Assembly: GCA_963832785.1 (NCBI GenBank)
Contig: CAWHVF010000005.1
Span: 496,001-560,000, forward strand
Direction of reading: 5' to 3'
Source of the DNA: CAWBRT01 sp963832785
GTDB lineage: Bacteria > Acidobacteriota > Terriglobia > Terriglobales > Acidobacteriaceae
Length of the DNA: 64,000 nucleotides
The translations under genes were made by a program, and so were the position numbers. Shown piece by piece: positions 8,151 through 16,770 of the stretch. Below the pieces are notes generated by a model. It was not told where the DNA came from. It saw only the letters and a list, made by a program, of their open reading frames with translations, and searched no databases. Each line of letters begins with the position of its first letter. The stretch's first letter is position 1.

Positions 8151-9107
8151 ATGATTCAGACACTATTCGGCAACACGGACGAAAAGCCCTCGTTCTTCGA
8201 GCGCATGAAGCAGGCGGTCACTCGCACGCGCGAGAACCTGGCGGAGCGCATCGACGAGGTGGTCAGCTTCGGCCGGGAGATCGACCGCAACACCCTCGAC
8301 GACCTGGAAGCCACTCTGCTGGCCGCCGATCTGGGCACCGCCACGACCGCGCAGGTGCTCGCCTTGCTGCGTGAAAAGGTCGACCGCAGGCAGGTGGGGA
8401 ACGTCGAGGGGCTGAAACGGATTCTCAAGGACGAACTGCGCGCCATCCTGGTCTCGGCGGAGAAGCCCGTCAGCAGCGTGGATGGCGAGCCCGAGGTGAT
8501 CCTGGTGGTGGGCGTAAACGGCACCGGCAAGACAACCACCATCGGCAAGCTGGCGCACAACTTGCGCGCCCAGGGCAAAAGCGTGCTGCTGTGCGCGGCC
8601 GATACCTTCCGCGCTGCCGCCATCGAGCAGCTCGAGATCTGGGGCGAGCGCACCGGCACCGAGGTAATCAAGACCAAGCCCGGCGGCGACCCCTCGGCGG
8701 TGCTCTTCGACGCCCTGCAAGCCGCCCGCGCCCGCAAGGTCGATTATGTCATTGTCGACACCGCCGGCCGCCTGCACACCAAGTCGAACCTCATGGCCGA
8801 ACTGGAAAAGATGCGGCGCACCGCGCAACGCATAATCCCCAGCGCTCCGCACGAGACCTTGCTGGTGATGGACGCCACCACCGGCCAGAACGGGTTGCAG
8901 CAGGCCCGGCTGTTCACCGAATCGGCTGGGGTTACGGGCATCGTGCTGGCCAAGCTGGACGGCACGGCCAAGGGCGGAATCGTGATCGCCATCTCGCGCG
9001 AGCTGGGACTGCCGGTGCGTTACGTGGGTGTCGGCGAAAAACCGGGCGACCTGCTGCCTTTCCGCGCCGAAGACTTTGTGGAGTCATTGTTCGGAGAGAG
9101 AAGATAG
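8151..9107 (+). CDS. ftsY: Signal recognition particle receptor FtsY
   Basis: GTPase receptor for SRP that brings ribosome-nascent chains to the SecYEG translocon. Residues ~1-100 form the helical N domain (long acidic A domain absent). The NG domain carries VNGTGKTTTIGKLA (G1), DTFRAAAIEQL (G2), DTAGRLHTKSNLMAEL (G3) and AKLDGTAKGG (G4). It ends with the family's typical GEKPGDLLPF...F segment. 318 aa. No ribosome-binding site is evident ahead of the ATG. Confidence 0.95.
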   Translation: MIQTLFGNTDEKPSFFERMKQAVTRTRENLAERIDEVVSFGREIDRNTLDDLEATLLAADLGTATTAQVLALLREKVDRRQVGNVEGLKRILKDELRAILVSAEKPVSSVDGEPEVILVVGVNGTGKTTTIGKLAHNLRAQGKSVLLCAADTFRAAAIEQLEIWGERTGTEVIKTKPGGDPSAVLFDALQAARARKVDYVIVDTAGRLHTKSNLMAELEKMRRTAQRIIPSAPHETLLVMDATTGQNGLQQARLFTESAGVTGIVLAKLDGTAKGGIVIAISRELGLPVRYVGVGEKPGDLLPFRAEDFVESLFGERR

Positions 9108-9182
9108 TAAATTTCTGATTTTTGATTTTCGATTTTTGATTCCTGTTCATTTAAATCTGAAATGAAAAATCAAAAATCTTAA
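9108..9182. repeat. AT-rich intergenic inverted repeat
   Basis: Spacer between ftsY and ribD. TTTCTGATTTTTGATTTTCG on the left pairs with GAAAAATCAAAAATC on the right around a short centre. Strongly AT-rich compared with the neighbouring genes. Confidence 0.5.
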
Positions 9183-9186
9183 ACGT

Positions 9187-10407
9187 ATGCCTCGTTCGGC
9201 CGACGAACTTTTCATGAAGCAGGCGCTGGAGCTGGCGCACCAGGGCATCGGGCTCGCCTCGCCCAACCCGTGTGTCGGCGCCATCGTGGTCGATGAGCTT
9301 GGCCGCATCGTGGGCCGGGGGGTGCACAAATATGCCGAGCGCAAGCATGCCGAGATAATCGCCATGGAGGCGGCCGGGGTGCTGGCGCGCGGCAACACGC
9401 TCTACCTGAACCTGGAGCCCTGCTGTCATCAGGGTCGCACCGGACCTTGCACCGAGGCCATCATCGCCGCCGGGGTTGGCCGCGTGGTGGCCGCCATGCG
9501 CGATCCCAATCCGCGGGTGGCCGGTCAGGGCCTGGCGCGGCTTCGCGCCGCCGGCATCGAGGTTACCGAGGGCATTCTGCAAGGCGAAGCGCGCAAGCTG
9601 AACGAAGCTTTCGCCCGCTACATTCGCAGCGGAGTTCCATTCGTCACGCTCAAGGCTGCCATGACCCTCGACGGCAAGATCGCCGGCACTGCGGCATATG
9701 GCGCGGCCTCACCAGAGGCAACTGCTGCTGCCGCCAAGGCCCCGCCGGCAGAGATGCCGTCCACTACGTACATCACCGGCGCGACGGCCTTGAAGCAGGT
9801 GCATCGGCTGCGCCATGCCGCCGACGCCATAATGGTCGGCATTGGCACCGTGCTGGCCGACAATCCCCTGCTCACCGACCGCAGCGGTCTGGCGCGCCGC
9901 TTGCCCCTGCTGCGGGTGATACTCGATTCCAACCTGCGCATTCCGCTCGGCTCGCGCATTGTTGCCAGCGCTGTGCCGGCCTGCGTTGGCACAAGCGGCA
10001 CGGATTCGCCCGCCGGAGATGTGCTTGTCTTTTGCTGTCGCGCCGCCGAGGAGAAGAAGCGCGAACTGGAGGCGCGCGGCGTACGCATAGAAGTTGTTCC
10101 GCCGGCCGCCGGCACATCATCGCCCGATCTGCACTGCGTTCTGAAACGCCTGGGGGAGATGAAAATTACAAGCCTGCTGGTGGAGGGCGGAGCCGCCGTC
10201 AACGGGGCCTGCCTGCGGGCGGGCGTGATCGACAAGGTCTGGCTGTTTTATGCCCCGCGAATTCTGGGCGGCGAGCGCTCGGTGCCGCTGGTCGGCGGCG
10301 CAGGCTTCGGCGCCGTGGCCGAGGCTGCGCGCCTGCACGAGCTTTCCCTGCACCGCTATGGCGAGGACTTCGCCGTCGAGGGCTACCTGCGCGACCCCTA
10401 CGCGTGA
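9187..10407 (+). CDS. ribD: Bifunctional riboflavin deaminase/reductase RibD
   Basis: Catalyses the deaminase and reductase steps that turn the pyrimidine made from GTP into 5-amino-6-ribitylamino-uracil phosphate. The N-terminal zinc deaminase has HAE (KHAEIIAMEAAG, ~residues 55-66) and PCCHQGRTGPCT. The C-terminal reductase begins around 150 (TLKAAMTLDGKIAG) and includes VGIGTVLADNPLLT and LLVEGGAAVNG. 406 aa; an Ala/Pro-rich insertion of roughly 20 residues follows DGKIAG. The riboflavin synthase gene follows at once. No FMN riboswitch is visible upstream. Confidence 0.94.
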   Translation: MPRSADELFMKQALELAHQGIGLASPNPCVGAIVVDELGRIVGRGVHKYAERKHAEIIAMEAAGVLARGNTLYLNLEPCCHQGRTGPCTEAIIAAGVGRVVAAMRDPNPRVAGQGLARLRAAGIEVTEGILQGEARKLNEAFARYIRSGVPFVTLKAAMTLDGKIAGTAAYGAASPEATAAAAKAPPAEMPSTTYITGATALKQVHRLRHAADAIMVGIGTVLADNPLLTDRSGLARRLPLLRVILDSNLRIPLGSRIVASAVPACVGTSGTDSPAGDVLVFCCRAAEEKKRELEARGVRIEVVPPAAGTSSPDLHCVLKRLGEMKITSLLVEGGAAVNGACLRAGVIDKVWLFYAPRILGGERSVPLVGGAGFGAVAEAARLHELSLHRYGEDFAVEGYLRDPYA

Positions 10408-10412
10408 ACCCG

Positions 10413-10418
10413 TATAAT
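10413..10418 (+). promoter_or_regulatory. -10 box upstream of ribE
   Basis: CCCG-TATAAT lies in the 35-nt gap between ribD and ribE. A GGAG ribosome-binding site follows at ~10434, so ribE may have its own promoter in addition to read-through from ribD. Confidence 0.35.
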
Positions 10419-10442
10419 TGAATTTTCCCAACTGGAGCGTTT

Positions 10443-11084
10443 ATGTTCACTGGAATAGTCGAAGAAGTAGGCCACATCGCGCGCATCGAGCAAAAGGGCG
10501 AGAACCGCCGCATCGTCATAGAGGCGCAGAATACGCCCAGGCAGTTGAAGACCGGCGATAGCTGCGCCGTAAGCGGTGTCTGCCTGACCGCCCTGGACAT
10601 CCAGCCCAACTCTTTTGCTGCCGATCTGGCGCCGGAGACCTGGGTTCGCACCTCCCTGTCCCGCATCACCCCGGGAGCGCTAATCAACCTGGAACTGCCG
10701 CTGCGCGCCGACGGCCGCATGGGCGGGCACATGGTGCAGGGCCACGTCGATGGCGTAGGTACGCTGATCGAATTCGAGCGCATCCCCAACTCGGACGATT
10801 ACTGGCTGCACGTCGAGGTGCCGGCCGAGTTGGAGAAATACCTGGTCTTCAAGGGCTCGATTGCCATCGAAGGCATCAGCCTGACGGTGGCCCGCCTGGA
10901 AGGCTTGCGCTGCACCATCGCCATCATTCCGCATACGGTCGAGATGACTAACCTGAAATCGCTCAAGCCGGGCGACCCGGTGAACATCGAAACTGACATC
11001 GTCGCCAAGTACCTGGAAAAGTGGATGCGCCGGCCAGAAACCGCGCCGCTCCAGGCGGAAAACCTGGTGGCCAAAGGATTTTGA
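10443..11084 (+). CDS. ribE: Riboflavin synthase, alpha subunit
   Basis: Dismutates two molecules of 6,7-dimethyl-8-ribityllumazine to riboflavin. The diagnostic N-terminus MFTGIVEEVG is intact. Two repeated lumazine-binding barrels are seen, roughly 1-95 and 96-195; the second opens at MGGHMVQGHVDGVG. 213 aa, the family size. GGAG ribosome-binding site 6-10 nt before ATG. Functionally linked to ribD upstream. Confidence 0.95.
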   Translation: MFTGIVEEVGHIARIEQKGENRRIVIEAQNTPRQLKTGDSCAVSGVCLTALDIQPNSFAADLAPETWVRTSLSRITPGALINLELPLRADGRMGGHMVQGHVDGVGTLIEFERIPNSDDYWLHVEVPAELEKYLVFKGSIAIEGISLTVARLEGLRCTIAIIPHTVEMTNLKSLKPGDPVNIETDIVAKYLEKWMRRPETAPLQAENLVAKGF

Positions 11085-11223
11085 GGCAAGTTCTCAGCTA
11101 CACGGGATTGCCGAAAGTACACGATTAGGCATTCATTGCAGTTCCCATTACCGCTTGTAGCAAAGCGGAGTTCAAGCTTTTCTGGGAGAAGGCCCCAAGG
11201 GCACGGGCGTGGGACGCTTCCAG

Positions 11224-11264
11224 GGGATGCTTCGCGTCTCCTGCGGAGCCGCTCAGCATGACAC
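11224..11264. repeat. Palindromic repeat, family A (GGGATGCTTCG...CTCAGCATGAC)
   Basis: Half-element in the gap between the convergent genes ribE and the ABC ATPase. GGGATGCTTCG...GCTCAGCATGAC also occurs at 20161-20301 and 23150-23292, where two such arms face each other. The remaining ~230 bp of this gap shows nothing else recognisable. Confidence 0.6.
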
Positions 11265-11350
11265 TCCAAGAAAGTTTACGTTATACCAGGAATTAATCCG
11301 CTCTAAATCCCAAATCTGCGAAAAGCACGCAGTGTGGGCACCTTCCGCCT

Positions 11351-12163
11351 TCACTGCGGGCGCATTTGTGGAGGAATTGCGGGCGGTGGCGTGTCCTTGC
11401 CCATATTCAGCAAGGTCGCGCTATCCAGCAGCAGAAACTCCTGCACAATCTCCAAGGGAGAGCGCTTCATCTCCGCGACGGTTCCGAAGAACACCATTCG
11501 GCCTTCATGGAGAAAGACCAGGCGATCGGCCAGCTTCTCGGCCAGCGCCACGTCGTGTGTCACCACCAGGCTGGTAAGGTTGAGCTGGTATTTTAGTTTC
11601 TTGATCAGGTCGCCGAGGCGATGTGCCATCAGGGGGTCTACCTGGGTGGTCGGCTCGTCGTAAAGAATCGCCTCCGGCTCGGCCGCCAGGGCCCGCGCGA
11701 TGGCCACCGAGCGCTTCATGCCGGTTGACAGCTCGGCGGGAATCTGGTCGCGGTATTGCGCTACGCCCACCATCTCCAGCAGCCCGTCTATGATCTGGTA
11801 GATTTGCTCTTCGTTCAGGTCACTGCGCTCGCGCAGCGGAAAAGCCACGTTCTCGCCCACGGTCAAGGAATCGAACAGGGCGCCGTTCTGGAAGACCATG
11901 GTGACCTTCTTGCGGATGCGCTCCATCTGCTCCTCGGCGTAGCCGGTAATGTCCTCGCCAGCCACCCAGACCCTTCCCAGGTCCGGCTTGAGGAAGCCCA
12001 TGATGTGGCGCAGCGCCACCGACTTGCCGACGCCACTGCGCCCCATGACGCATACGGTCTCGCCCGGCATGACCTCGAAGCTGACATCGTCGAGCACAAC
12101 CTTTTCGCCGAAGGACTTCGAGACGTGCTGGAATTCGATATACGGCTTGTGCCCGTGGTTCAT
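11351..12163 (-). CDS. ABC transporter ATPase of the MlaF type
   Basis: ATP-binding subunit of a lipid/organic-solvent type ABC importer. Walker A is GRSGVGKS, the Q-loop FQNGALFDSLTVGENVAFPL, the signature LSTGMKRSVAIARAL (MlaF proteins have LSGGM at this site) and Walker B ILYDEPTTQVDP; the H-loop is VVTHD. The start at 12163 (MNHGHKPYIEF) was chosen for a purine-rich GGGAAAG just upstream; the frame is open to 12208. No MlaE permease or MlaD substrate-binding gene is adjacent, so partners must be encoded elsewhere. Confidence 0.88.
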   Translation of the reverse strand: MNHGHKPYIEFQHVSKSFGEKVVLDDVSFEVMPGETVCVMGRSGVGKSVALRHIMGFLKPDLGRVWVAGEDITGYAEEQMERIRKKVTMVFQNGALFDSLTVGENVAFPLRERSDLNEEQIYQIIDGLLEMVGVAQYRDQIPAELSTGMKRSVAIARALAAEPEAILYDEPTTQVDPLMAHRLGDLIKKLKYQLNLTSLVVTHDVALAEKLADRLVFLHEGRMVFFGTVAEMKRSPLEIVQEFLLLDSATLLNMGKDTPPPAIPPQMRPQ

Positions 12164-12236
12164 CGCTTTCCCGTTGAGCAACATCCCACAATCCGCCCGC
12201 GGAAACAAGCGCGGGGATGAGCCGCCGTTCCCAAAG

Positions 12237-12935
12237 CTATTTTGCGCTTCCCGTGCCGCTGTCCCATGGGAGAGAGGCCAGGGCGGCGAAATCAGCCGGC
12301 GTGTTCACGTTGGTGAACAGCTCCGCGGCAAAGCCGGCCGCGCGCAATTCGCCTTCTTCTACGATGCGGCCTGGCACCTGCGCCAGCAGGCGCTCGATGC
12401 GTGTGCCGGGCCGGGCTTCGCCGCCGCCTTCGTCCCTGCCTGGCTGTTGCCCGGCGGCGCGCAGATCGCGTTCGGCCGCCTGGGCAAAGGCCTTCCGGTA
12501 AACCGCGCAGACGGTGTGCAGGTGGCCCCGTACGCGCGGCACCACCGCCAGTGCGGCAGTGCCGGCGGCGGTGTGCAGCAGAAAGCGCAGCAGCTCGGGG
12601 GTGATCAGCGGGCAGTCAACCCCCAAGATTACGTTCAAATCCGTAGCCGAGTTCAAGAGAGCCGCATGGATGCCGGCCAGCGGCCCCCGTCCAGGGTAGA
12701 CATCCTGAATTGTGCGAAACTTCTTCTCCACCTGCGGGTAGCGGCCCGCCGGGGCCACAAGCATCACCGTGCCGGCTGCTTTTTGCGCCACGGCCAGCGC
12801 CCGTTCGAGCATCGTCTCGCCGGCAGGCAGGGCCAGCAGGGCTTTGTCGCGGCCTATACGGCTGCTCTCGCCTCCGGCCAAGACGAACGCCGTAGCGTCC
12901 ACACAACCGGCATTCCCGGCGGCAGAGTCAACCAT
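12237..12935 (-). CDS. mobA: Molybdenum cofactor guanylyltransferase MobA
   Basis: Transfers GMP to molybdopterin to make the guanine-dinucleotide cofactor. FVLAGGESSRIGRDKALL at residues ~17-34 is the nucleotide-binding loop. DVYPGRGPLAGIHAAL and GVDCPLITPELL supply guanine and Mg contacts. 232 aa, about normal. It lies between two other minus-strand genes; no molybdoenzyme is nearby. Confidence 0.88.
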   Translation of the reverse strand: MVDSAAGNAGCVDATAFVLAGGESSRIGRDKALLALPAGETMLERALAVAQKAAGTVMLVAPAGRYPQVEKKFRTIQDVYPGRGPLAGIHAALLNSATDLNVILGVDCPLITPELLRFLLHTAAGTAALAVVPRVRGHLHTVCAVYRKAFAQAAERDLRAAGQQPGRDEGGGEARPGTRIERLLAQVPGRIVEEGELRAAGFAAELFTNVNTPADFAALASLPWDSGTGSAK

Positions 12936-12945
12936 GGCTGAAATC

Positions 12946-13362
12946 TTACATGATCTGCTTCGGCTGCAAGAAGGCGGGGGGAACTATAAGCTCCGGGCTG
13001 TGGGGAATCCACTGGATGGTCATGCCCACGATTCTGCCCGCAAAATCGAGATCGAGCTTGGCCGGAAGATCGACCTCGGCGTCACCGTTTGTTCCGGGCA
13101 AGGTGATGAAGACGCGCGGCTCGACGTACTTGGCCTCTCGTTCCTTTCTGATAAAGCGCAGCGCCTCGGCGTTGCGGCACTGCTTGGGGAGCTCAAAGGT
13201 CAGCTCCGCCAGGTCGCTGGTCTCCGACAGCCAGATGACCGCCTGAATGGCGAGGCTGGCGGAGATCATCTCTTGTCCAAGAGCCAAATCCGGTTTGAAG
13301 CACAGGTAATAGAGGAACCCGTACTCCATATCGAATTCCGACCGTTCCACCCTGAAACCCAT
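12946..13362 (-). CDS. Conserved-looking hypothetical protein
   Basis: 138 aa, cytosolic in appearance, no signal peptide or membrane segment. The N-terminal third is aromatic (EYGFLYYLCFKPD); the middle is a charged strand-rich region (FIRKEREAKYVEPRVFITLP); the end has DLPAKLDLDFAGRIVGMTI. I do not recognise the family. A purine-rich GGGGAATT lies before the ATG, supporting translation. It precedes mobA by 10 nt on the same strand, so the two are probably co-transcribed. Function unknown. Confidence 0.6.
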   Translation of the reverse strand: MGFRVERSEFDMEYGFLYYLCFKPDLALGQEMISASLAIQAVIWLSETSDLAELTFELPKQCRNAEALRFIRKEREAKYVEPRVFITLPGTNGDAEVDLPAKLDLDFAGRIVGMTIQWIPHSPELIVPPAFLQPKQIM

Positions 13363-13735
13363 AATTCCCCACCCCTCGGTATGCCTGGGCGCTCAGCAAA
13401 CGTGACCGTTCGATAAAGTCTCCGGCTGCCGCAACGCGCCTCTTTTAGCATAGAAACCCATCGCCGCCGAAAATATTCCCTGGCACTGACGCGCCATGTG
13501 TCAAAAGAGTACTCGCCAAGCCATTGGAGTAGCCACGAGACTTTCCAACTGCATCAGTGTTTATGAAAAGCAGGAATACTATGCCTGCGAGGCAGGCGCG
13601 CATTGTTGTCTTTGTGTTTTGGCCCCTCGCTCCAGGCAGGCGGTAGATGTTGGCGGCCCTGACCTGCTTGCGTTTCCTTTTAATTCCTAACTTTTACCTG
13701 AAACTTTGCGACGGTACTCGACAGGAGCGAAGAAC
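13363..13735. other. Divergent intergenic region (373 bp)
   Basis: Lies between the minus-strand hypothetical gene and the plus-strand BON lipoprotein gene and should hold promoters for both. The only structure I see is a small hairpin, GCCTGC-GA-GGCAGGC (about 13582-13596). A 64-codon open frame at 13496-13690 has no ribosome-binding site or recognisable features and is not called. Confidence 0.4.
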
Positions 13736-14839
13736 ATGAAAGCGAAGTTGCCGCTGTTGTTGGTTTTGCTGCTTACCATGGGATTGGCGCTGGCTATCGG
13801 TTGCACCAAGGCCCGCTCCGACGCTCAGATCGCCAGCGACGCGCAGAACAAGATCGGCGCCGACCAGGCCATCTCAAGCAAGCAGCAATTAGCGGTGCTG
13901 GCGGCCAATGGCGTGGTTACGCTTTCCGGCTCGGTGGCTTCGGAGGCTGAGCGCAATGCCGCCGCCAACGACGCCGCTTCGATCGAAGGCGTCAGGACCG
14001 TGGTCAACAACCTGACCGTGCAGGCGCCACCGGCCGCGACGGCGCCGCCTTCGCCAATGGCGCAAGCGCAGCCCCCGGCAGAGGAGCAGCCGGCTCCGGC
14101 GCCACGGCCGGCGCGGAAGCCCAGCGCCGCCAAACCACCCCGCGAGTCGAAACCCACGGCGGTTTCCCGTTCGCAACCGGCCCCGCCGCCGGTGGAGGAA
14201 GATCAGACCGTAGCATCGAGCACGCCGGCCCAACCGGTGGCGCCAGTTGCGCCAGCCACTCCAGCTCCGCCGCCTCCGCCGCCAGCTCCCGTCCAGCTCC
14301 AGATACCTAGCGGAACGCGAATTTCCGTGCGCCTGAACGACACCCTGGATTCCGAGCGCAATCGGCCGGGCGACACCTTCCGCGCCACTCTCGATGCCCC
14401 CATCATGGTTAACGACCAGGTTGCAATCCCCGCCGACGCCAATGTCCAGGGGCATGTGGTCGATGTACAGAGCGCGGGACGCTTTTCCGGAGCCGCCAAG
14501 CTGGTCATAACGCTTGATCGAATCAGCTACGGCGGCCAAAGCTACCAGATCGAGACCAGCCAGTGGTCGCGCCAATCGACTGGCCGCGGCAAGAATACGG
14601 CGGAGAAAGTCGGCGGCGGCGCGATCCTGGGTGCCATCATCGGCGGGCTGGCCGGCGGCGGCAAGGGAGCGGCCATCGGCGGCACGGTGGGAGCCGGCGC
14701 CGGCGGCGGCGCGCAGGCGGCTACCCACGGCAATCAGATCAAGCTCTCGCCGGAGGCATTGGTCAGCTTCCAGCTACAGACGCCATTGGAGGTCACTCCC
14801 GCCAGCGGCGGCAGCCGGCGGGCCATGTCTGCCGAATAG
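13736..14839 (+). CDS. BON-domain lipoprotein with glycine-zipper C-terminus
   Basis: 367 aa from ATG 13736, preceded by CAGGAG. The N-terminus is a lipoprotein signal ending LALAIGC, so Cys ~23 is probably lipidated. Residues ~30-90 form a BON domain (ASDAQNKIGADQAIS... NGVVTLSGSVASEAERNAA). A long Pro/Ala-rich linker follows (~95-195), then a strand-rich domain (IPSGTRISVRLNDTLDSERN). The end is a glycine-zipper segment (GGGAILGAIIGGLAGGGKGA), as in outer-membrane stress lipoproteins. Likely periplasmic envelope-maintenance role; no enzyme activity expected. A strong terminator follows. Confidence 0.75.
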   Translation: MKAKLPLLLVLLLTMGLALAIGCTKARSDAQIASDAQNKIGADQAISSKQQLAVLAANGVVTLSGSVASEAERNAAANDAASIEGVRTVVNNLTVQAPPAATAPPSPMAQAQPPAEEQPAPAPRPARKPSAAKPPRESKPTAVSRSQPAPPPVEEDQTVASSTPAQPVAPVAPATPAPPPPPPAPVQLQIPSGTRISVRLNDTLDSERNRPGDTFRATLDAPIMVNDQVAIPADANVQGHVVDVQSAGRFSGAAKLVITLDRISYGGQSYQIETSQWSRQSTGRGKNTAEKVGGGAILGAIIGGLAGGGKGAAIGGTVGAGAGGGAQAATHGNQIKLSPEALVSFQLQTPLEVTPASGGSRRAMSAE

Positions 14840-14852
14840 ACCGCAATCGACG

Positions 14853-14890
14853 AAAGCCCCGCATTTGCCCAGCAGATGCGGGGCTTTTCT
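14853..14890 (+). terminator. Rho-independent terminator after BON lipoprotein
   Basis: AAAGCCCCGCAT, an 11-nt loop, ATGCGGGGCTTT, then TTCTTT: a perfect 12-bp stem. It starts 14 nt after the stop codon and ends transcription ahead of the prepilin peptidase gene. Confidence 0.85.
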
Positions 14891-14964
14891 TTCCCTTGCC
14901 GCCAAACGGACCCCACCACTTAGACGGCGCTAAAACGCCGTGAGCAATTCAACCCGGTACTGGC

Positions 14965-14970
14965 TATAAT
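14965..14970 (+). promoter_or_regulatory. -10 box upstream of prepilin peptidase gene
   Basis: Perfect TATAAT 20 nt before the GTG at 14990, downstream of the terminator of the preceding gene, so this gene likely starts its own transcript. No clear -35 box. Confidence 0.4.
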
Positions 14971-14989
14971 CAACAGTTCACCACGCAGT

Positions 14990-15940
14990 GTGCGGATTGG
15001 CAGCGTGACGCTGGAAATACTCAACCGGGTAGCGGGCGCGTTCGCGTTTATCCTGGGGCTCGTCTTCGGCAGCTTCCTCAACGTGTGCATCTACCGCCTT
15101 CCGCGCGGGCTGTCGGTAGTCAAGCCACGCTCGGCCTGTCCACATTGCGGGCAGCCGATCGCCGCCTATGACAACATTCCCCTGCTGAGCTGGCTGCTGC
15201 TGGGCGGACGCTGCCGCCACTGCCGCGCGCGCATTACACCGCGCTACCTGTTCGTGGAACTGGCCGTGGGATTGCTTTTCCTGGGCTGCTATGCCGTCTT
15301 CGGCCTGAGCCTGGCCACCATAAAATCGTGCAGCTTCTGCTTCCTGGCGCTCGGCCTTATTGCCACCGATGCGGAAACGCATCTATTGCCCGACAAGCTC
15401 ACCCTGCCCGGCCTGGCTTTGGGCCTGTTCTGGAGCCTCTTGGTGCCAGTCCCCGGGTTCCTCGGGTCCTGGTTTAACGGCCAGGCAAGTCCGTTCTTCG
15501 GCATTGCCCGGCTGGTGTCGCTGGGCGATGCCATGGTAGGCGCGGCGGTCGGAGCCGGCTTCATCTATGCCAGCGGCGCCCTCTACCTGCGCTGGCGCGG
15601 GGTAGAGGGAATGGGCTTTGGAGATGTGAAGTTTATGGGCATGGTGGGAGCCTTCCTGGGCCCGGCGCTGGCACTGTTTACGCTGATCACCGCCTCGGTG
15701 GGTGGCGGGCTCTACGGCTTCTCCGTGGTGTTGAACGTCTTCCGCAAGCGCTGGCAACGCTATCGCCGTTCATCACCCCGGCAAGCGCAACCGGCATCCC
15801 CGGGAAGCCGCGCCTGGCAATCGGCCGCTTTGGCCCTGCGCTATCATGAAATGCCCTTTGGGGTGTTTCTGGGGGCAATGGCTCTGTTTGCTTTTTTCTT
15901 CGGAAACCGCCTGCTGGAGTGGTACCTCTCTCTGTTCTGA
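14990..15940 (+). CDS. pilD: Type IV prepilin peptidase / N-methyltransferase
   Basis: Membrane aspartic protease that cleaves the leader of type IV pilins and pseudopilins and methylates the new N-terminus. An N-terminal hydrophobic segment with GSFLNVCIYRLPRG is followed by the zinc-type cytoplasmic loop CPHC...CRHC (~45-80). Catalytic aspartates lie in ATDAETHLLPD and GMGFGDVKFMG. About eight TM segments. 316 aa, slightly long owing to an internal loop and a Ser/Pro-rich stretch before the last segment. Start GTG 14990; GTG 15005 is an alternative. No pilin genes are adjacent. Confidence 0.92.
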   Translation: MRIGSVTLEILNRVAGAFAFILGLVFGSFLNVCIYRLPRGLSVVKPRSACPHCGQPIAAYDNIPLLSWLLLGGRCRHCRARITPRYLFVELAVGLLFLGCYAVFGLSLATIKSCSFCFLALGLIATDAETHLLPDKLTLPGLALGLFWSLLVPVPGFLGSWFNGQASPFFGIARLVSLGDAMVGAAVGAGFIYASGALYLRWRGVEGMGFGDVKFMGMVGAFLGPALALFTLITASVGGGLYGFSVVLNVFRKRWQRYRRSSPRQAQPASPGSRAWQSAALALRYHEMPFGVFLGAMALFAFFFGNRLLEWYLSLF

Positions 15941-16112
15941 TTTAAAACCCCACGCCTGCCATGCTTCCGGAGCCTCGTCCTTCCGTTACCGGCGAAGTTA
16001 CTGCTAAATGATGAACTGGCGCGCAAACGGAGATACAATTCCAGCAGCAACTCTTGTTTTGCGAATGGGAAAGGCCATTCGCCGTGGCCGCATGGGCCAG
16101 CGAGGTATGACC

Positions 16113-16733
16113 ATGAAAGCCTTTGCCGGACTTGCCTTTGTCGTCCTCCTGCTGCTGAGCACTCCCCTGGTTTCCGGAGAGAGCCTCGGCGATTTGGCTC
16201 GCGAGAATCGAGACGCGCCGCGCCCGCGAGCTAAGCGGGTTATAACCAACGACGACATTCCGTCGGTCAACACCATGCGTGAGACGGAAGCCGAGAAGAA
16301 CAGCGAGAGCCAACCCGACTCGAAAGCCAAGGCGGAGCCCGGTAAGTCCGACGACGCCAAGCCCGGTGACGCCAAGTCGGACGACGCCAAGCCCGGCGAA
16401 AAGCCCCAGGCGGCATCCGGCGACCGTGAAAAGAAAGAAGCCGAGCGGCTGCGCCAGGAGAAAGAGTTGAGCGAAAGAGTTGCCCGCCAGCAGGAAAAGG
16501 TCTCGCTGATGGAACGCGAAATGAAGCTGGATCAGCGCGAGCACAACCAGGCGACCCTTCTTCATAACAGCGACGTCAATGCCATGACGAACGGCCAGGC
16601 GCAATGGGCCGCTGCGGAAAATCGCTACACTCAGGAGATGGCAGATAAGCAGGAAAAGCTGAATTCCGAGCGGGAAAGGCTGGAGGAACTGCAGGAAAAG
16701 GCGCGCCGCGCCGGAGTAACGCTGCCAGACTGA
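16113..16733 (+). CDS. Secreted coiled-coil hypothetical protein
   Basis: 206 aa from ATG 16113 (CGAGG lies ~6 nt upstream). A clear signal peptide (MKAFAGLAFVVLLLLSTPLVSG) is followed by a repetitive acidic/lysine region with imperfect DDAKPGDAK repeats (~residues 65-95). The C-terminal half is strongly heptad-like and charged (REKKEAERLRQEKELSERVA... DKQEKLNSERERLEELQEKA), typical of a coiled coil. Probably periplasmic. No known domain recognised; function unknown. Confidence 0.6.
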   Translation: MKAFAGLAFVVLLLLSTPLVSGESLGDLARENRDAPRPRAKRVITNDDIPSVNTMRETEAEKNSESQPDSKAKAEPGKSDDAKPGDAKSDDAKPGEKPQAASGDREKKEAERLRQEKELSERVARQQEKVSLMEREMKLDQREHNQATLLHNSDVNAMTNGQAQWAAAENRYTQEMADKQEKLNSERERLEELQEKARRAGVTLPD

Positions 16734-16770
16734 GATTGCAGATTTAAGATTTCAGGGCGCGGATTGATGC

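Noticed and set aside
9108..9186. FMN riboswitch upstream of ribD
   Set aside because: Only an AT-rich inverted repeat of ~75 bp is present; the conserved RFN-element stems are absent.
13496..13690. 64-codon frame upstream of the BON lipoprotein
   Set aside because: No ribosome-binding site, odd composition, and in a probable promoter region.
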